DNA of 56,844 nucleotides from IMG/VR virus record IMGVR_UViG_3300045825_000531, positions 1 through 56,844 of that record; one strand, written 5' to 3'. Below, one piece after another: positions 1 to 8,223 of the stretch. A model generated the notes under the pieces. That model saw nothing but the letters and a program-made list of their open reading frames with translations, did no database searches and was not told the DNA's origin. The number at the start of each line of letters is the position of its first letter. Position 1 is the first letter of the stretch. A program made the translations under genes and the position numbers. This DNA is from a virus.

Positions 1-546
1 GTTGGTCTTGGTATCTACCTTGCACAACGTAACGAGGGTGCATTTAAAAACGTGTGGTGTAATTTCAGCACATCGCCAAAAATTTACCAACTTCCAGAAG
101 GTAAATTGAGTACAGCAGTTGGTGGTATCGATTACAGCAACTGGTCAATGAGTACAGATCTAAATGCAGTATTTGACCTTGTGTTAAGTACTGCAAAACG
201 TAACAAAGTACCAGAATCAGATATGCCAAAAACAATCTTGATTCTATCAGACATGGAGTTCAACTCTGCGTGTGGTCGTTACGGCTCAACATCGAATTTC
301 AACAAAATTCGTGAGCAATACAAATCAGCAGGATATGAAATGCCACTTGTGGTGTTTTGGAATATCAGTTCACGTAGCGGAAACTCACCAGTTCGTTTCG
401 ACGAAAATGGTGTAGTGCTTGTGGGTGGATACAGTCCTGTTATCATGAAAGAAGTTCTTAGTGGTAAAATCACTGGAATGACTCCGGAGAATTTTGTCAT
501 CAATGCGGTGGGTTCAAAATATTCATACCTTAACGACCTAGTCTAA
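1..546 (+). CDS. DUF2828-type VWA protein, C-terminal part (5' end outside window)
   Basis: The reading frame is open from base 1, so the gene begins upstream. The visible 181 residues contain the conserved C-terminal signature of the DUF2828/DUF7788 family: a MPKTILILSDMEF strand, a T-x(4)-I-x-x-x-Y-x-x-A-G-Y helix, PLVVFWN, and a VVLVGGYSP strand before the last helix. This is a von Willebrand A-like fold often found in large phages and related to the C-terminal half of Ro60/TROVE proteins. The MIDAS region would lie upstream and cannot be checked. Function in phage is unknown; RNA binding or chaperoning is only a guess. A TROVE-like gene follows at 5134. Confidence 0.7.
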   Translation, partial: VGLGIYLAQRNEGAFKNVWCNFSTSPKIYQLPEGKLSTAVGGIDYSNWSMSTDLNAVFDLVLSTAKRNKVPESDMPKTILILSDMEFNSACGRYGSTSNFNKIREQYKSAGYEMPLVVFWNISSRSGNSPVRFDENGVVLVGGYSPVIMKEVLSGKITGMTPENFVINAVGSKYSYLNDLV

Positions 547-659
547 AAGGTGTGAGCTGAATAACCTCCTTAAACTGTTTCATATCCCAAAGATATGCGA
601 GCGCTGTTTAAATAGTTTCAGCAAAAATTGTCATGTGATACATGTAAAACATTGTAGAT

Positions 660-806
660 GCACGATTCTTTCGTATAACGCATTGTGTTCTTTATAACCT
701 TTTACAGATCTGTAAAGTTACGGCAACCCAAAAATAATGGATTTGTCTAATGCGAAAGCATAAGGACAAAAAAGCGTTAAAGTTTACGGTTATCTACAAA
801 CCGTTT
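660..806 (+). other. Structured non-coding stretch (possible ncRNA)
   Basis: No credible ORF lies between 547 and 885. The stretch holds several local folds: a 16-bp perfect palindrome TTTACAGATCTGTAAA at 701-716; a hairpin at 743-769 made of TTGTC/GACAA and ATGC/GCAT around a GAAA tetraloop; and a hairpin ACGGTT/AACCGT at 786-804. TAACGC (675-680) can pair with GCGTTA (773-778), and ATAACC with GGTTAT, which would cross as a pseudoknot. I do not recognise a named RNA family. It could be the 3' UTR of the upstream gene or an independent small RNA. Confidence 0.35.
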
Positions 807-834
807 GGATTGGAAGTCGCTCACCCAATCCTTA
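807..834 (+). terminator. Terminator-like hairpin
   Basis: GGATTGG (807-813) pairs perfectly with CCAATCC (825-831), followed by TTATT. It lies just before a late promoter, so it probably ends transcripts from the upstream VWA gene and the structured region. Confidence 0.5.
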
Positions 835-852
835 TTCCTCATTCAAATCTTC

Positions 853-860
853 TATAAATA
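853..860 (+). promoter_or_regulatory. T4-type late promoter
   Basis: Exact TATAAATA, the -10 element read by gp55-type late sigma factors, placed 26 nt before the ATG of the first ART-like gene. The window encodes a gp55-like protein at 25068. It probably drives 886-5676. Confidence 0.65.
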
Positions 861-885
861 TCATAAATTACTTTATGAGATCCCC

Positions 886-1692
886 ATGCAAAAATTCACA
901 TTATTTTTACAAGAAAATTCAGAACGTGTAGAAAGAAACACGCCATTATCAACTGCGGAAGCCACGGCAATGTTGCTAAAAGTATATTCAAAAGATGATC
1001 TTGGTAATATTCTGAGAAAACGCTTCGGGATGGTTCGTGCTGATCGTGCAAATCCTGAAAACTGTTATATCTCATCTCCTTCTAAAAATGTTCGTGTATC
1101 ACCATTCGCATCAAATAATTACTACAATCTATTTTTCTCAAACAATGAAGCTTGGAAAAAATATCCTGTTAGAAATAAATCATTAATATGTGGTTCAAAT
1201 GATTTCATGGTATCAGGTCGTGCAGGTGATGAGTTCATGTTGATACCACTTAATCCAAAATCTAATTTAGGAATCTGTCCTGATGATGATATTTGGACAA
1301 GCTTTAAATCATTGAAACATTCTGACCTTGCATACTTTAGCGCTTTCATTAAAGGATTCATGCATGTATTAGCAGATAAAGAACCCGAGAGATTCAAAAA
1401 AGTTCCTAAAGATACAGATTATCCGGCATTTAAATCATTCCTAGAATTAGTTACTATTGATGATCTTAAAAAATATGCAAAAGATAACGAGATGTTCTAC
1501 AAAGGATTCAAGGATAAGAATTTTTATGAGATATTAACTGATATGTTTAACCCAGATAAAAATGGTTTTATGTTAATGCCGTTTGATAGATATATCAATT
1601 TTGGTAGTAGACCTGATGAAGAACTTTGGATTGAGGACGACTGTATTATGATTCCAATGATATTAAAGGATAACCTACTTCGTGAAATTTAA
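886..1692 (+). CDS. Putative internal head protein, ADP-ribosyltransferase-like paralog 1
   Basis: The chosen start gives MQKFTLFLQE, a T4-type capsid-targeting sequence ending in L-x-E; a TTG 27 codons upstream would bury it. First of four tandem paralogs. Shared blocks in order: a motif at the position of FRG in the other copies (MVRAD here), R-V-S-x-x-x-x-N-Y-Y, W-K-x-Y-P-x-R-x-K-S-L-I-C, P-x-x-x-x-x-x-G-I-C-x-x-D-x-W-x-S-F, and a C-terminal E-L-W. The order Arg motif, Ser-rich strand, late Glu resembles ADP-ribosyltransferases, but the canonical E-x-E is not clear, and this copy is the most divergent at the Arg motif. 268 aa. The ART call is inference. Confidence 0.5.
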   Translation: MQKFTLFLQENSERVERNTPLSTAEATAMLLKVYSKDDLGNILRKRFGMVRADRANPENCYISSPSKNVRVSPFASNNYYNLFFSNNEAWKKYPVRNKSLICGSNDFMVSGRAGDEFMLIPLNPKSNLGICPDDDIWTSFKSLKHSDLAYFSAFIKGFMHVLADKEPERFKKVPKDTDYPAFKSFLELVTIDDLKKYAKDNEMFYKGFKDKNFYEILTDMFNPDKNGFMLMPFDRYINFGSRPDEELWIEDDCIMIPMILKDNLLREI

Positions 1693-1963
1693 AAAACTTT
1701 TTCTTATAATAACTTTTTTGTTAATACTATTAGTCCCTTCTAAATTGAACGGTGCCGAGATTCCATATGTTGACGAGGACCTACTCAACTATAAATATGA
1801 GATAACGAATAATACTGCACAATGGTCAACACGATTAAGATTAGTCACAACTGATTATGGTAATATCAATTTCATTTATTATCAGATGTATAAAATCGAT
1901 GAATATACACTTGATACAAAACAACGTGACAAGAAAATTATCATGTATAACTATAAGTTCTAG
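1682..1963 (+). CDS. Small secreted or membrane-anchored protein
   Basis: 93 aa overlapping the end of the previous gene by 11 nt. It starts MKFKKLFLIITFLLILLVP, a classic signal peptide (basic n-region, 14-residue hydrophobic core) with a possible signal peptidase site after NGA. The mature part is about 68 residues, rich in Tyr and Asn, without a recognisable domain. It is sandwiched between two ART-like genes and probably translated by coupling. It could protect the envelope against the neighbours or act at superinfection, but nothing in the sequence shows that. Confidence 0.6.
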   Translation: MKFKKLFLIITFLLILLVPSKLNGAEIPYVDEDLLNYKYEITNNTAQWSTRLRLVTTDYGNINFIYYQMYKIDEYTLDTKQRDKKIIMYNYKF

Positions 1964-1971
1964 GGGACAAA

Positions 1972-2802
1972 ATGAAAGGCAAATTTAAAAATTTCTTACT
2001 TGAGGTTGATTCATCCGAGTATAAGATGTCAAGATCTGAGGAAGTAGATTCGAAGAAAGTTGTTGAGTTGTTAAATTCTGATTATTCAGAGGCATTTAAA
2101 CAATTCAAAGATGGTAACAAAATATTTCGTGGAACATCATCTGATTGGGATTACATGGTAACAGATCCTTCAATTGGTACACGTGTTTCCGCAAATACAT
2201 TGAACTACTACACATTAATCATTGATAACTGTGATGCATGGAAAGAATATCCTAAACGCTCAAAATCAATTATCTGTACAACAACCACTGACTATGCAAG
2301 CGGTTACGGACGAATATATGCAGTATTTCCTATCAATGGTTCGAATATCGGTGTATGTTCAAAAGAAGATTTTTGGGAGTCGTTTCCTGTTCTAAAAACT
2401 GAATACAGACGTGCAGGTATTCCTATCGACCCAGTTCTAGGTTCATTAACAAGATTACTTGGTGGTCTTGTAGACCTAGTTGGTAAACGTCCTGATGTTA
2501 AGACATTACCTTCATTGAAGAAAGCATTTGATGCAGTTGATACATTCATTACAAATAAAGAATATGATCAAAAATCTAATTTAAATACAGGTATTCTATT
2601 TGACGTTATGAAGATGCTTGACTATAAAGGTCATCTTTATACATCAGTTGAAGATCTACTTAACCCAGTTAAAAACAAATTTCAAATGGAAAAAATTGGT
2701 TCATTCAAAGCAGGAAAAAACAACGAGGTATGGACTGATGGTAAGTGTTTATTGATTGATGTGGATTATATTAAAAAAATTATGAGTAAAATGGATAAAT
2801 GA
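1972..2802 (+). CDS. Putative internal head protein, ADP-ribosyltransferase-like paralog 2
   Basis: N-terminus MKGKFKNFLLE fits a capsid-targeting sequence with an L-x-E cleavage site. Clearest member of the family: IFRGTSS near residue 44, RVSANTLNYYT, WKEYPKRSKSIICTTT, an A-x-G-Y-G segment, INGSNIGVC and NNEVWTDGKCLLID near the C-terminus. FRG, the Ser/Thr-rich strand and the late Glu are compatible with an ART fold using NAD. 276 aa. The SD lies in the preceding GGGGAC. It probably acts inside the host after injection; the target is unknown. Confidence 0.55.
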   Translation: MKGKFKNFLLEVDSSEYKMSRSEEVDSKKVVELLNSDYSEAFKQFKDGNKIFRGTSSDWDYMVTDPSIGTRVSANTLNYYTLIIDNCDAWKEYPKRSKSIICTTTTDYASGYGRIYAVFPINGSNIGVCSKEDFWESFPVLKTEYRRAGIPIDPVLGSLTRLLGGLVDLVGKRPDVKTLPSLKKAFDAVDTFITNKEYDQKSNLNTGILFDVMKMLDYKGHLYTSVEDLLNPVKNKFQMEKIGSFKAGKNNEVWTDGKCLLIDVDYIKKIMSKMDK

Positions 2803-3608
2803 TGAAATTTAGAGACCTTGTATTTGAACGAACAGAGCGCACTACAATTTCAGATATTGATGAGGTCTCTAAAATTTTATTGAAAGAATATTCTCATAAA
2901 GATCTAGATATTATATTGAACTGTAGATCACCTTTTTTCCGTGGTGATTATGCATCAGACCCATATCTTATTATTGATCCTTCGTTAAATAAACGTGTGT
3001 CCCCAAATGCCAGTAATAATTATTATAACAGTTTCTTATCTAATAATGAGAAATGGAAAGCGTATCCTTCACGTGAATATTCAGTTGTTGGGTCAACAGC
3101 ACGAGGCAAAGCAGAAAATTATCATAATTCATTATATATCCTAATTCCTTTAAAAAAATCATCTAAAATATCATTAGCACCTGGAAGTGACCTATGGTTA
3201 TCCTTTTCAAGTGTTGCATGGAAAAATATGGGTAATCTAGACGAATTTGGTGCTGAGTTAGAAAATTTCTTTGATAAATTATTGAAGAAAAAAGTAATAG
3301 AAAAGATTCCATCAGATGTTGATTATAAGGAATTGAAATCTACCCTTAAATCAATTACTCCTGATATATACAAAGAACATGCAACAACATATTTCAAAAA
3401 TTTATTTAAAATTCCTGATGGAAAAACAATGTATGATGTTGTTTCAGTTATGTTATCTCCTGATGAGAACAATTTTAAATTAATTGACACCTTAGATTTC
3501 TTTAATAATCCACCACGTCGTAATGAGGTGTGGACTGATAAAAAATGTGTGATGATTGAAGTAAATCATATTGGCGAAATAAAGAAAAAGGTAGGATTAA
3601 ATGACTAA
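2802..3608 (+). CDS. Putative internal head protein, ADP-ribosyltransferase-like paralog 3
   Basis: Starts MKFRDLVFE (an ATG one codon earlier is equally possible and overlaps the previous stop as ATGA). Carries the family blocks: FFRGDYASD, R-V-S-P-N-A-S-N-N-Y-Y, W-K-A-Y-P-S-R, a short SVVGST strand, and RRNEVWTDKKCVMIEV near the end. It resembles paralog 1 in the N-N-Y-Y region and paralogs 2 and 4 in the FRG motif. 268 aa. Overlapping start and stop codons point to translational coupling through the operon. Confidence 0.52.
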   Translation: MKFRDLVFERTERTTISDIDEVSKILLKEYSHKDLDIILNCRSPFFRGDYASDPYLIIDPSLNKRVSPNASNNYYNSFLSNNEKWKAYPSREYSVVGSTARGKAENYHNSLYILIPLKKSSKISLAPGSDLWLSFSSVAWKNMGNLDEFGAELENFFDKLLKKKVIEKIPSDVDYKELKSTLKSITPDIYKEHATTYFKNLFKIPDGKTMYDVVSVMLSPDENNFKLIDTLDFFNNPPRRNEVWTDKKCVMIEVNHIGEIKKKVGLND

Positions 3609-4395
3609 ATTTAGATCTTTTCTATTTGAAGATAAAAGCAGATCAGTTAGATTAGATATGGATGATTTTATAAAATCCATGGATGATTATTCAGATGCAA
3701 TAAAAAATTATATAGATGGTAAAAGAATATATCGTGGAAATGATAATGCTAAAGGTGAAATATTATTAACTAAACCATCTGAGTTTAATCGGGTTTCTGC
3801 TAACACATTAAATTTTGTTACATTAATCGTTGATAATATGAAGGAATGGGATAAATATCCAAAGAGATCAAAATCTATTATATGCTCATCATCACCAAGT
3901 AATGCAAGTGATTATGGAAATCCTTATATAGTTCTACCTAAAAATGGTGCAAAAATCGGTGTATGTCCTGAAAGCGATTGGTGGTACAGTTTTGGTGAGA
4001 TTATGATTAATAATGTAAATAACCTTATAAGATTGATCTTAAAATCTGTAGATCCTAAACTACATATTGATGCAACAAATCATACATCTGATATAACAGA
4101 TTATAAAGTGTTAATGGAATTAATCAGAAAATTTGATTCCGATGAGAAATATGAAAAATCTATTATGTCTTCAAATTTATCGGGTGTATATAAAAAAATA
4201 AAAGGGTCTAATAAAACATTTGAAGAAGCTATTATTGATTACGTAAGTCCTGATAATTATAATTTTAAACTTATTGATGTTAAAGATTATAAACTTAAAC
4301 GAAAAAATCAAGAGTTATGGACTGATGGCGATAGTATATTAATTCGTGAAAGTGAATTAGTAATTCTCTTAGATAAGGAAGGTATGTTGAAATGA
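3601..4395 (+). CDS. Putative internal head protein, ADP-ribosyltransferase-like paralog 4
   Basis: Starts MTKFRSFLFE, a good capsid-targeting match, overlapping the previous gene by 8 nt. Contains IYRGNDNA, RVSANTLNFVT, WDKYPKRSKSIICSSS, YGNPYIVLPKNGAKIGVC and NQELWTDG, so all family blocks are present. 264 aa. Close to paralog 2 in the central blocks. Its stop overlaps the start of the next gene. Same caveat as for the other copies: the fold assignment is inferred from motif order only. Confidence 0.54.
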   Translation: MTKFRSFLFEDKSRSVRLDMDDFIKSMDDYSDAIKNYIDGKRIYRGNDNAKGEILLTKPSEFNRVSANTLNFVTLIVDNMKEWDKYPKRSKSIICSSSPSNASDYGNPYIVLPKNGAKIGVCPESDWWYSFGEIMINNVNNLIRLILKSVDPKLHIDATNHTSDITDYKVLMELIRKFDSDEKYEKSIMSSNLSGVYKKIKGSNKTFEEAIIDYVSPDNYNFKLIDVKDYKLKRKNQELWTDGDSILIRESELVILLDKEGMLK

Positions 4396-5123
4396 CATTT
4401 AAAGAACTTGCAGAAAGTATTGAGGATAAAGGTATTTTAAAAGCCGTGTTCATGGTAGCAGGCCCAGGCTCTGGTAAGACTTTTATCGGAAAGCAGCTTA
4501 TGGGTGCAATTGAACCAAGAACGGTGAATACAGACAAATATTCACGTGATTATTTCGGTATTAAAAAAGAGGTGTGGGATATCTTTACTACGGAAACTCC
4601 TCAATCAGTTGTAGATAAATCAAAACTAATGACTCAAGAACAACTAACATTAAACATTAATTCTATGTTACCATTGCTTATTGACAGCACATCATCTAAT
4701 ACAACATCGCTATTCAAGCGTGATGGTATTCTTAAATCACTCGGTTATGAGACTGCAATGGTTTTTGTAAAAACATCATTAGAGGTTGCACAACGTCGTA
4801 ATAAAGAACGACTTGAAAAAGGTGATGGTGGTGTTCCTGAAGAATTCTTGATTGAAACATATAAAAAAATTGCTGAGATTGAAGAGTTTTATCGTGATAA
4901 CTTTAAGAATTTTTTTGTGATTCAGAATGAAGATGATAATGCATTTGATATGTACTTAAACAAACGTTTCAAGGAAATACAAAAATTTTATTCAACCCCA
5001 TCAAAGAACCCAATCGGTGTTAATATATTAAAAATATTAAAAGAACATAAAGGTAAATATATATCTGATGTTGAAGAATTTAATTTGGAACGTATTCAAT
5101 CAATCATAAAAGGTTGGTATTAA
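4392..5123 (+). CDS. Zeta-toxin-like P-loop kinase
   Basis: 243 aa with Walker A GPGSGKT at about residues 25-31, followed by VNTDKYSRDYFG (substrate-side Asp), DSTSSN, and V-x-x-R-R-N-K-E-R-L, the arginine-rich lid of AAA_33/zeta-toxin kinases. Such enzymes phosphorylate small substrates such as UDP-sugars or nucleotides. The N-terminus MTFKELAE weakly resembles a capsid-targeting sequence, and the gene sits in the same late operon as the ART-like proteins, so it may also be packaged. An anti-host or end-repair kinase role would fit; no antitoxin is seen nearby. Confidence 0.65.
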   Translation: MTFKELAESIEDKGILKAVFMVAGPGSGKTFIGKQLMGAIEPRTVNTDKYSRDYFGIKKEVWDIFTTETPQSVVDKSKLMTQEQLTLNINSMLPLLIDSTSSNTTSLFKRDGILKSLGYETAMVFVKTSLEVAQRRNKERLEKGDGGVPEEFLIETYKKIAEIEEFYRDNFKNFFVIQNEDDNAFDMYLNKRFKEIQKFYSTPSKNPIGVNILKILKEHKGKYISDVEEFNLERIQSIIKGWY

Positions 5124-5133
5124 AGGAGAGAAT

Positions 5134-5676
5134 TTGGATCTTAATGAACTAAATAGAATATATCATTTTTTAAATAATGCTATTATACATAATGATGTTG
5201 AAGCAACAGATATATGTAATACCATAGTTATGCTCAGTGAGTTACCTATCACAAAAGGTGATAGTGTCTTGAAAGATGTGATTGTAGATGTGATAAAAGA
5301 TCCTCGCTGTATGCTTGTACTTATTAGTGTATGGAACAAAAGAAATCCTGGTAAAATGATACCAAACTCAATACGTCGTGCATTGAAAAAAATGCTTGAA
5401 AATAAATTTTCTGAAAATGCGTTATTAAATGTTAAACCTTTCGAAGGTATATACCTGAAAGATATTATAAAATTATCAAGACCAAAACCATTTATTGTAA
5501 ATATAGAATTATCAGATGTTTCAGATGCATATGACAATTATATTACTGTAGTTGCTCCTGATGGATTAACTATCAATAAAAGAAATCTGGGTGTTTCTTT
5601 TGATGCATTAAATCTTACATATAAACGGTATTATCATAAAGACATATTCAAGATAATAATCGATAGCAATATATAA
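5134..5676 (+). CDS. TROVE-like fragment protein (tentative)
   Basis: 180 aa, TTG start preceded by a strong AAGGAGAG. The middle contains DPRCMLVLISVWNK, then IPNSIRRALKKML and GIYLKDIIKLSRPKP. This order, and in particular L-K-D-I-I-K-L-x-R-P-K-P, resembles the helical RNA-binding repeat region of TROVE/Ro60 proteins (shrDllrlshPKP). No VWA domain follows in the same chain. The last 55 residues are Tyr/Asn-rich and unassigned. Last gene of the first late operon. Confidence 0.4.
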   Translation: MDLNELNRIYHFLNNAIIHNDVEATDICNTIVMLSELPITKGDSVLKDVIVDVIKDPRCMLVLISVWNKRNPGKMIPNSIRRALKKMLENKFSENALLNVKPFEGIYLKDIIKLSRPKPFIVNIELSDVSDAYDNYITVVAPDGLTINKRNLGVSFDALNLTYKRYYHKDIFKIIIDSNI

Positions 5677-5679
5677 ATA
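5672..5679 (+). promoter_or_regulatory. T4-type late promoter
   Basis: Exact TATAAATA overlapping the stop of the preceding gene and 18 nt before the ATG of the next. AAAAAAGGAGAT supplies a strong SD. Likely start of the 5697-10275 operon. Confidence 0.6.
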
Positions 5680-5696
5680 TTAAAAAAGGAGATGAT

Positions 5697-6590
5697 ATGT
5701 TACCTAAATTTTCATCGTTTATAAGCGAGGGTGGTAATGCAATTAAATCATCATCTCGAATTAATCAAGAGAATGTTGCATCAACAGTAAAGTCAATTCA
5801 GGAAAAACTACTACCTAGATTTAAACTCAAAACTACAGACACATCAATGTTAGGTTCCACAGGTAAAAAATTACCCGGTGGATCATCAGGTGACATTGAC
5901 CTTGCATTGTCTATTCAAGCGCTAATCGAAAATAATAATCTCGAAACAACTAAAGATATTTTTGATTTTATCGCTAAAGAATCTGCAAGTCTCTCACATG
6001 AGATTAAAGATATGAGACAGATGGGATTGATTTCAATTGCATGGCCTATCTCAAATGATGACGGCAAACAAGATGGTTTATTTGTACAATTAGATTTGAT
6101 GGTTGTAGATTCAATTGATTGGGCCACATGGGCATATTATTCACCTGCAGAATGGGAAAGTCCTTGGAAAGGTTTGTACAGAAATGAAATCTTGTATTCC
6201 ATTGCAAAGTTCATGGATTATAAGGTTCTTAAAACTGCAATGAACAAAGAGGGTGTTGAAGTAGATGCTGAATGGGAACGTAATTTCTTTGACTTAGGTA
6301 AAGGATTATTGAAAGGTGCCCAATCTGCTATGGGTAAAACAGGTATTACAAAAACTGTTAAAACACTTGATAAAGTTCTTGTAAACAACAATCCTGATGA
6401 TACAGTAAAAATGATGTTTGGTCCTAATTTCACTGCACATACAAATCTTACATGGGAAGATACCTTTAAGAACATTATGTCACCTGATTTCGTTTATAAA
6501 AATAAACTTAAAGAAATCCTCAAGATGACAAAAGATGGTATTATATCAAAAGGATATCCAGTACCTGAAGAATTAGATAAATTGATATAA
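5697..6590 (+). CDS. Polymerase-beta-type nucleotidyltransferase with capsid-targeting N-terminus
   Basis: 297 aa. Begins MLPKFSSFISE, a capsid-targeting sequence with I-x-E cleavage site. Residues around 50-70 read GSTGKKLPGGSSGDIDLAL, the G-S-x(n)-D-x-D signature of the Pol-beta nucleotidyltransferase fold; QLDLMVVD supplies the likely third metal-binding Asp. Such enzymes add nucleotides to RNA, small molecules or proteins (MNT, CCA or OAS-like). The C-terminal half is helical and unassigned. It lies immediately before a ligase-like fusion gene, which suggests RNA repair or modification. Confidence 0.65.
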   Translation: MLPKFSSFISEGGNAIKSSSRINQENVASTVKSIQEKLLPRFKLKTTDTSMLGSTGKKLPGGSSGDIDLALSIQALIENNNLETTKDIFDFIAKESASLSHEIKDMRQMGLISIAWPISNDDGKQDGLFVQLDLMVVDSIDWATWAYYSPAEWESPWKGLYRNEILYSIAKFMDYKVLKTAMNKEGVEVDAEWERNFFDLGKGLLKGAQSAMGKTGITKTVKTLDKVLVNNNPDDTVKMMFGPNFTAHTNLTWEDTFKNIMSPDFVYKNKLKEILKMTKDGIISKGYPVPEELDKLI

Positions 6591-6599
6591 GGAATTTAA

Positions 6600-8222
6600 A
6601 TGACACATCTTTATCAAGACGTTTCTAAAAAAGGTATGAGTTTTCTTGATGTCTTATTCAGTAAAGAATTAACAATATCTGAAAAAATTGATGGTACTGC
6701 ACTAATCTGTAAAAAAACAAAATCAGGTGTAACATTTTTTGGTCGTGAAGGTGCAAAGAAAATCGATAAAGTTGCACGAATGTTCTCGACAATGTATGAG
6801 CCTGGTATTGAACACCTTAAAAAACAAGATTTATCATTCCTTAGAAATGATGAGGAATTGCATTTTGAGTATTTTTCTCCTAAGGTAAATCATATCGTAA
6901 CATACGACAAAATTCCTGAGAATGGTTTAGTTTTGTTATCAAGTACAACAAAAAGAAATATCAATATGATTGCACATGATCTTGGTGTTCTTGCTCCACC
7001 CGTTATATTCAAAGGTAAATTATCAGTTGAGCAAATCGATGAGTTGAAAAAATTCTTGATAATGAGTCCTGAATTACGACAGATAAAATTTAAAACTAGT
7101 TCATTTACTGTTTATATTATAAGTATTCTTAATTCATCATATAAACCTACATTGGGTAGTAATGACATTGAAGGTGTTGTAATTGCAACTTCAGATGGTA
7201 ATTATTTTTCAAAGATTGTAGACCCATTATTCACTGATACTATTATGTCTAAGAAAGACAATGATACAGTTAAGGCCGAGTATTATAAAGATATTTCTAA
7301 ACTAGTAACAAATCTTGATTTATCAAGTGCCGAAACTTATGATAGCGATGAGACTGAACCTGAGGATAGATATATTGATTTCTTAATGCATATCATTATT
7401 GATAATCTCGGTGAACTAATGGAAAAGAAATCTCAATTTGAAAAATATGATTTCGGTACACCTTATGTTGTAACATATACAGATTTTAATTATAATATGT
7501 TCCCAAAGATTATTGCTGATATAATGAAAGAAAATCCTTGGTTTAGAGATTTTGCTCGTTTAGTATTTGGTAATTACCTTAAAGAAAAAGGTCGTGCAAC
7601 AAAGAACTTCACAAAAGATGAAGTTCAGATTATCAATACAAAAATTAAATTAATCAAGAAATATGTACTTCGTGATGAAGATGAACCCGTCACAGAATCT
7701 GAGATGATTATTGAAGATGAAGTTGAAACATATGGTGTCATGTTTGGTAGATTTCAACCATTAACATTGGGTCATATGCGTGGTATTGAACAGATGAGCA
7801 ATGATGTCGATAAAGGAACAGTTTATATTGTAAAAGGTGAAAAATCATCAAAAGACAAAGATAAAAATCCTTTTAGTGCAGAAACACAACTTAAGTTATT
7901 ATCTGAAGTTCTTGGAGATAGGATTGATGCACAAGTTTCAAAATCAGCATTCTATCCTGATATTATTAATGAGATAGATGCAACTGATTTCAAAATATAT
8001 GCAGGTACGGATAGATATAATGCATATAAAAAAATGTTATCATATGTTGATGATGTAAAGACTGCTGAAGTTATTCAGATCAAACGATCAGATGATGATA
8101 TAAGTGCAACTAAGGTTCGTGATGCATTGAAAGCAGATGATGAAAAAACGTTTAAATCATTGACACCTCATCAGATACATAAATTTTATGATGATTTAAG
8201 AAAAGAGATCCTGGAGGCATAA
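6600..8222 (+). CDS. Bifunctional ligase-like / NMN adenylyltransferase-like fusion
   Basis: 540 aa with two recognisable parts. N-terminal: SEKIDGTAL at residues 27-35 is motif I (K-x-D-G) of the RNA/DNA ligase and capping-enzyme superfamily, with Lys29 as candidate AMP-binding residue; FFGREG and HFEYFSPK follow as plausible motifs III/IIIa. C-terminal from about residue 380: GRFQPLTLGH, an H/T-x-G-H-type nucleotidylyltransferase site, and ISATKVRDAL, the I-S-x-T-x-x-R motif of NadM-like enzymes. KVP40-type phages encode NMN adenylyltransferases, but a fusion to a ligase-like domain is unusual. Substrates are unproven. Confidence 0.7.
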   Translation: MTHLYQDVSKKGMSFLDVLFSKELTISEKIDGTALICKKTKSGVTFFGREGAKKIDKVARMFSTMYEPGIEHLKKQDLSFLRNDEELHFEYFSPKVNHIVTYDKIPENGLVLLSSTTKRNINMIAHDLGVLAPPVIFKGKLSVEQIDELKKFLIMSPELRQIKFKTSSFTVYIISILNSSYKPTLGSNDIEGVVIATSDGNYFSKIVDPLFTDTIMSKKDNDTVKAEYYKDISKLVTNLDLSSAETYDSDETEPEDRYIDFLMHIIIDNLGELMEKKSQFEKYDFGTPYVVTYTDFNYNMFPKIIADIMKENPWFRDFARLVFGNYLKEKGRATKNFTKDEVQIINTKIKLIKKYVLRDEDEPVTESEMIIEDEVETYGVMFGRFQPLTLGHMRGIEQMSNDVDKGTVYIVKGEKSSKDKDKNPFSAETQLKLLSEVLGDRIDAQVSKSAFYPDIINEIDATDFKIYAGTDRYNAYKKMLSYVDDVKTAEVIQIKRSDDDISATKVRDALKADDEKTFKSLTPHQIHKFYDDLRKEILEA

Positions 8223-8223
8223 T

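Noticed and set aside
743-769. c-di-GMP riboswitch, suggested by a GAAA-capped hairpin
   Set aside because: The conserved flanking positions of GEMM-type riboswitches are absent; only the tetraloop is shared.
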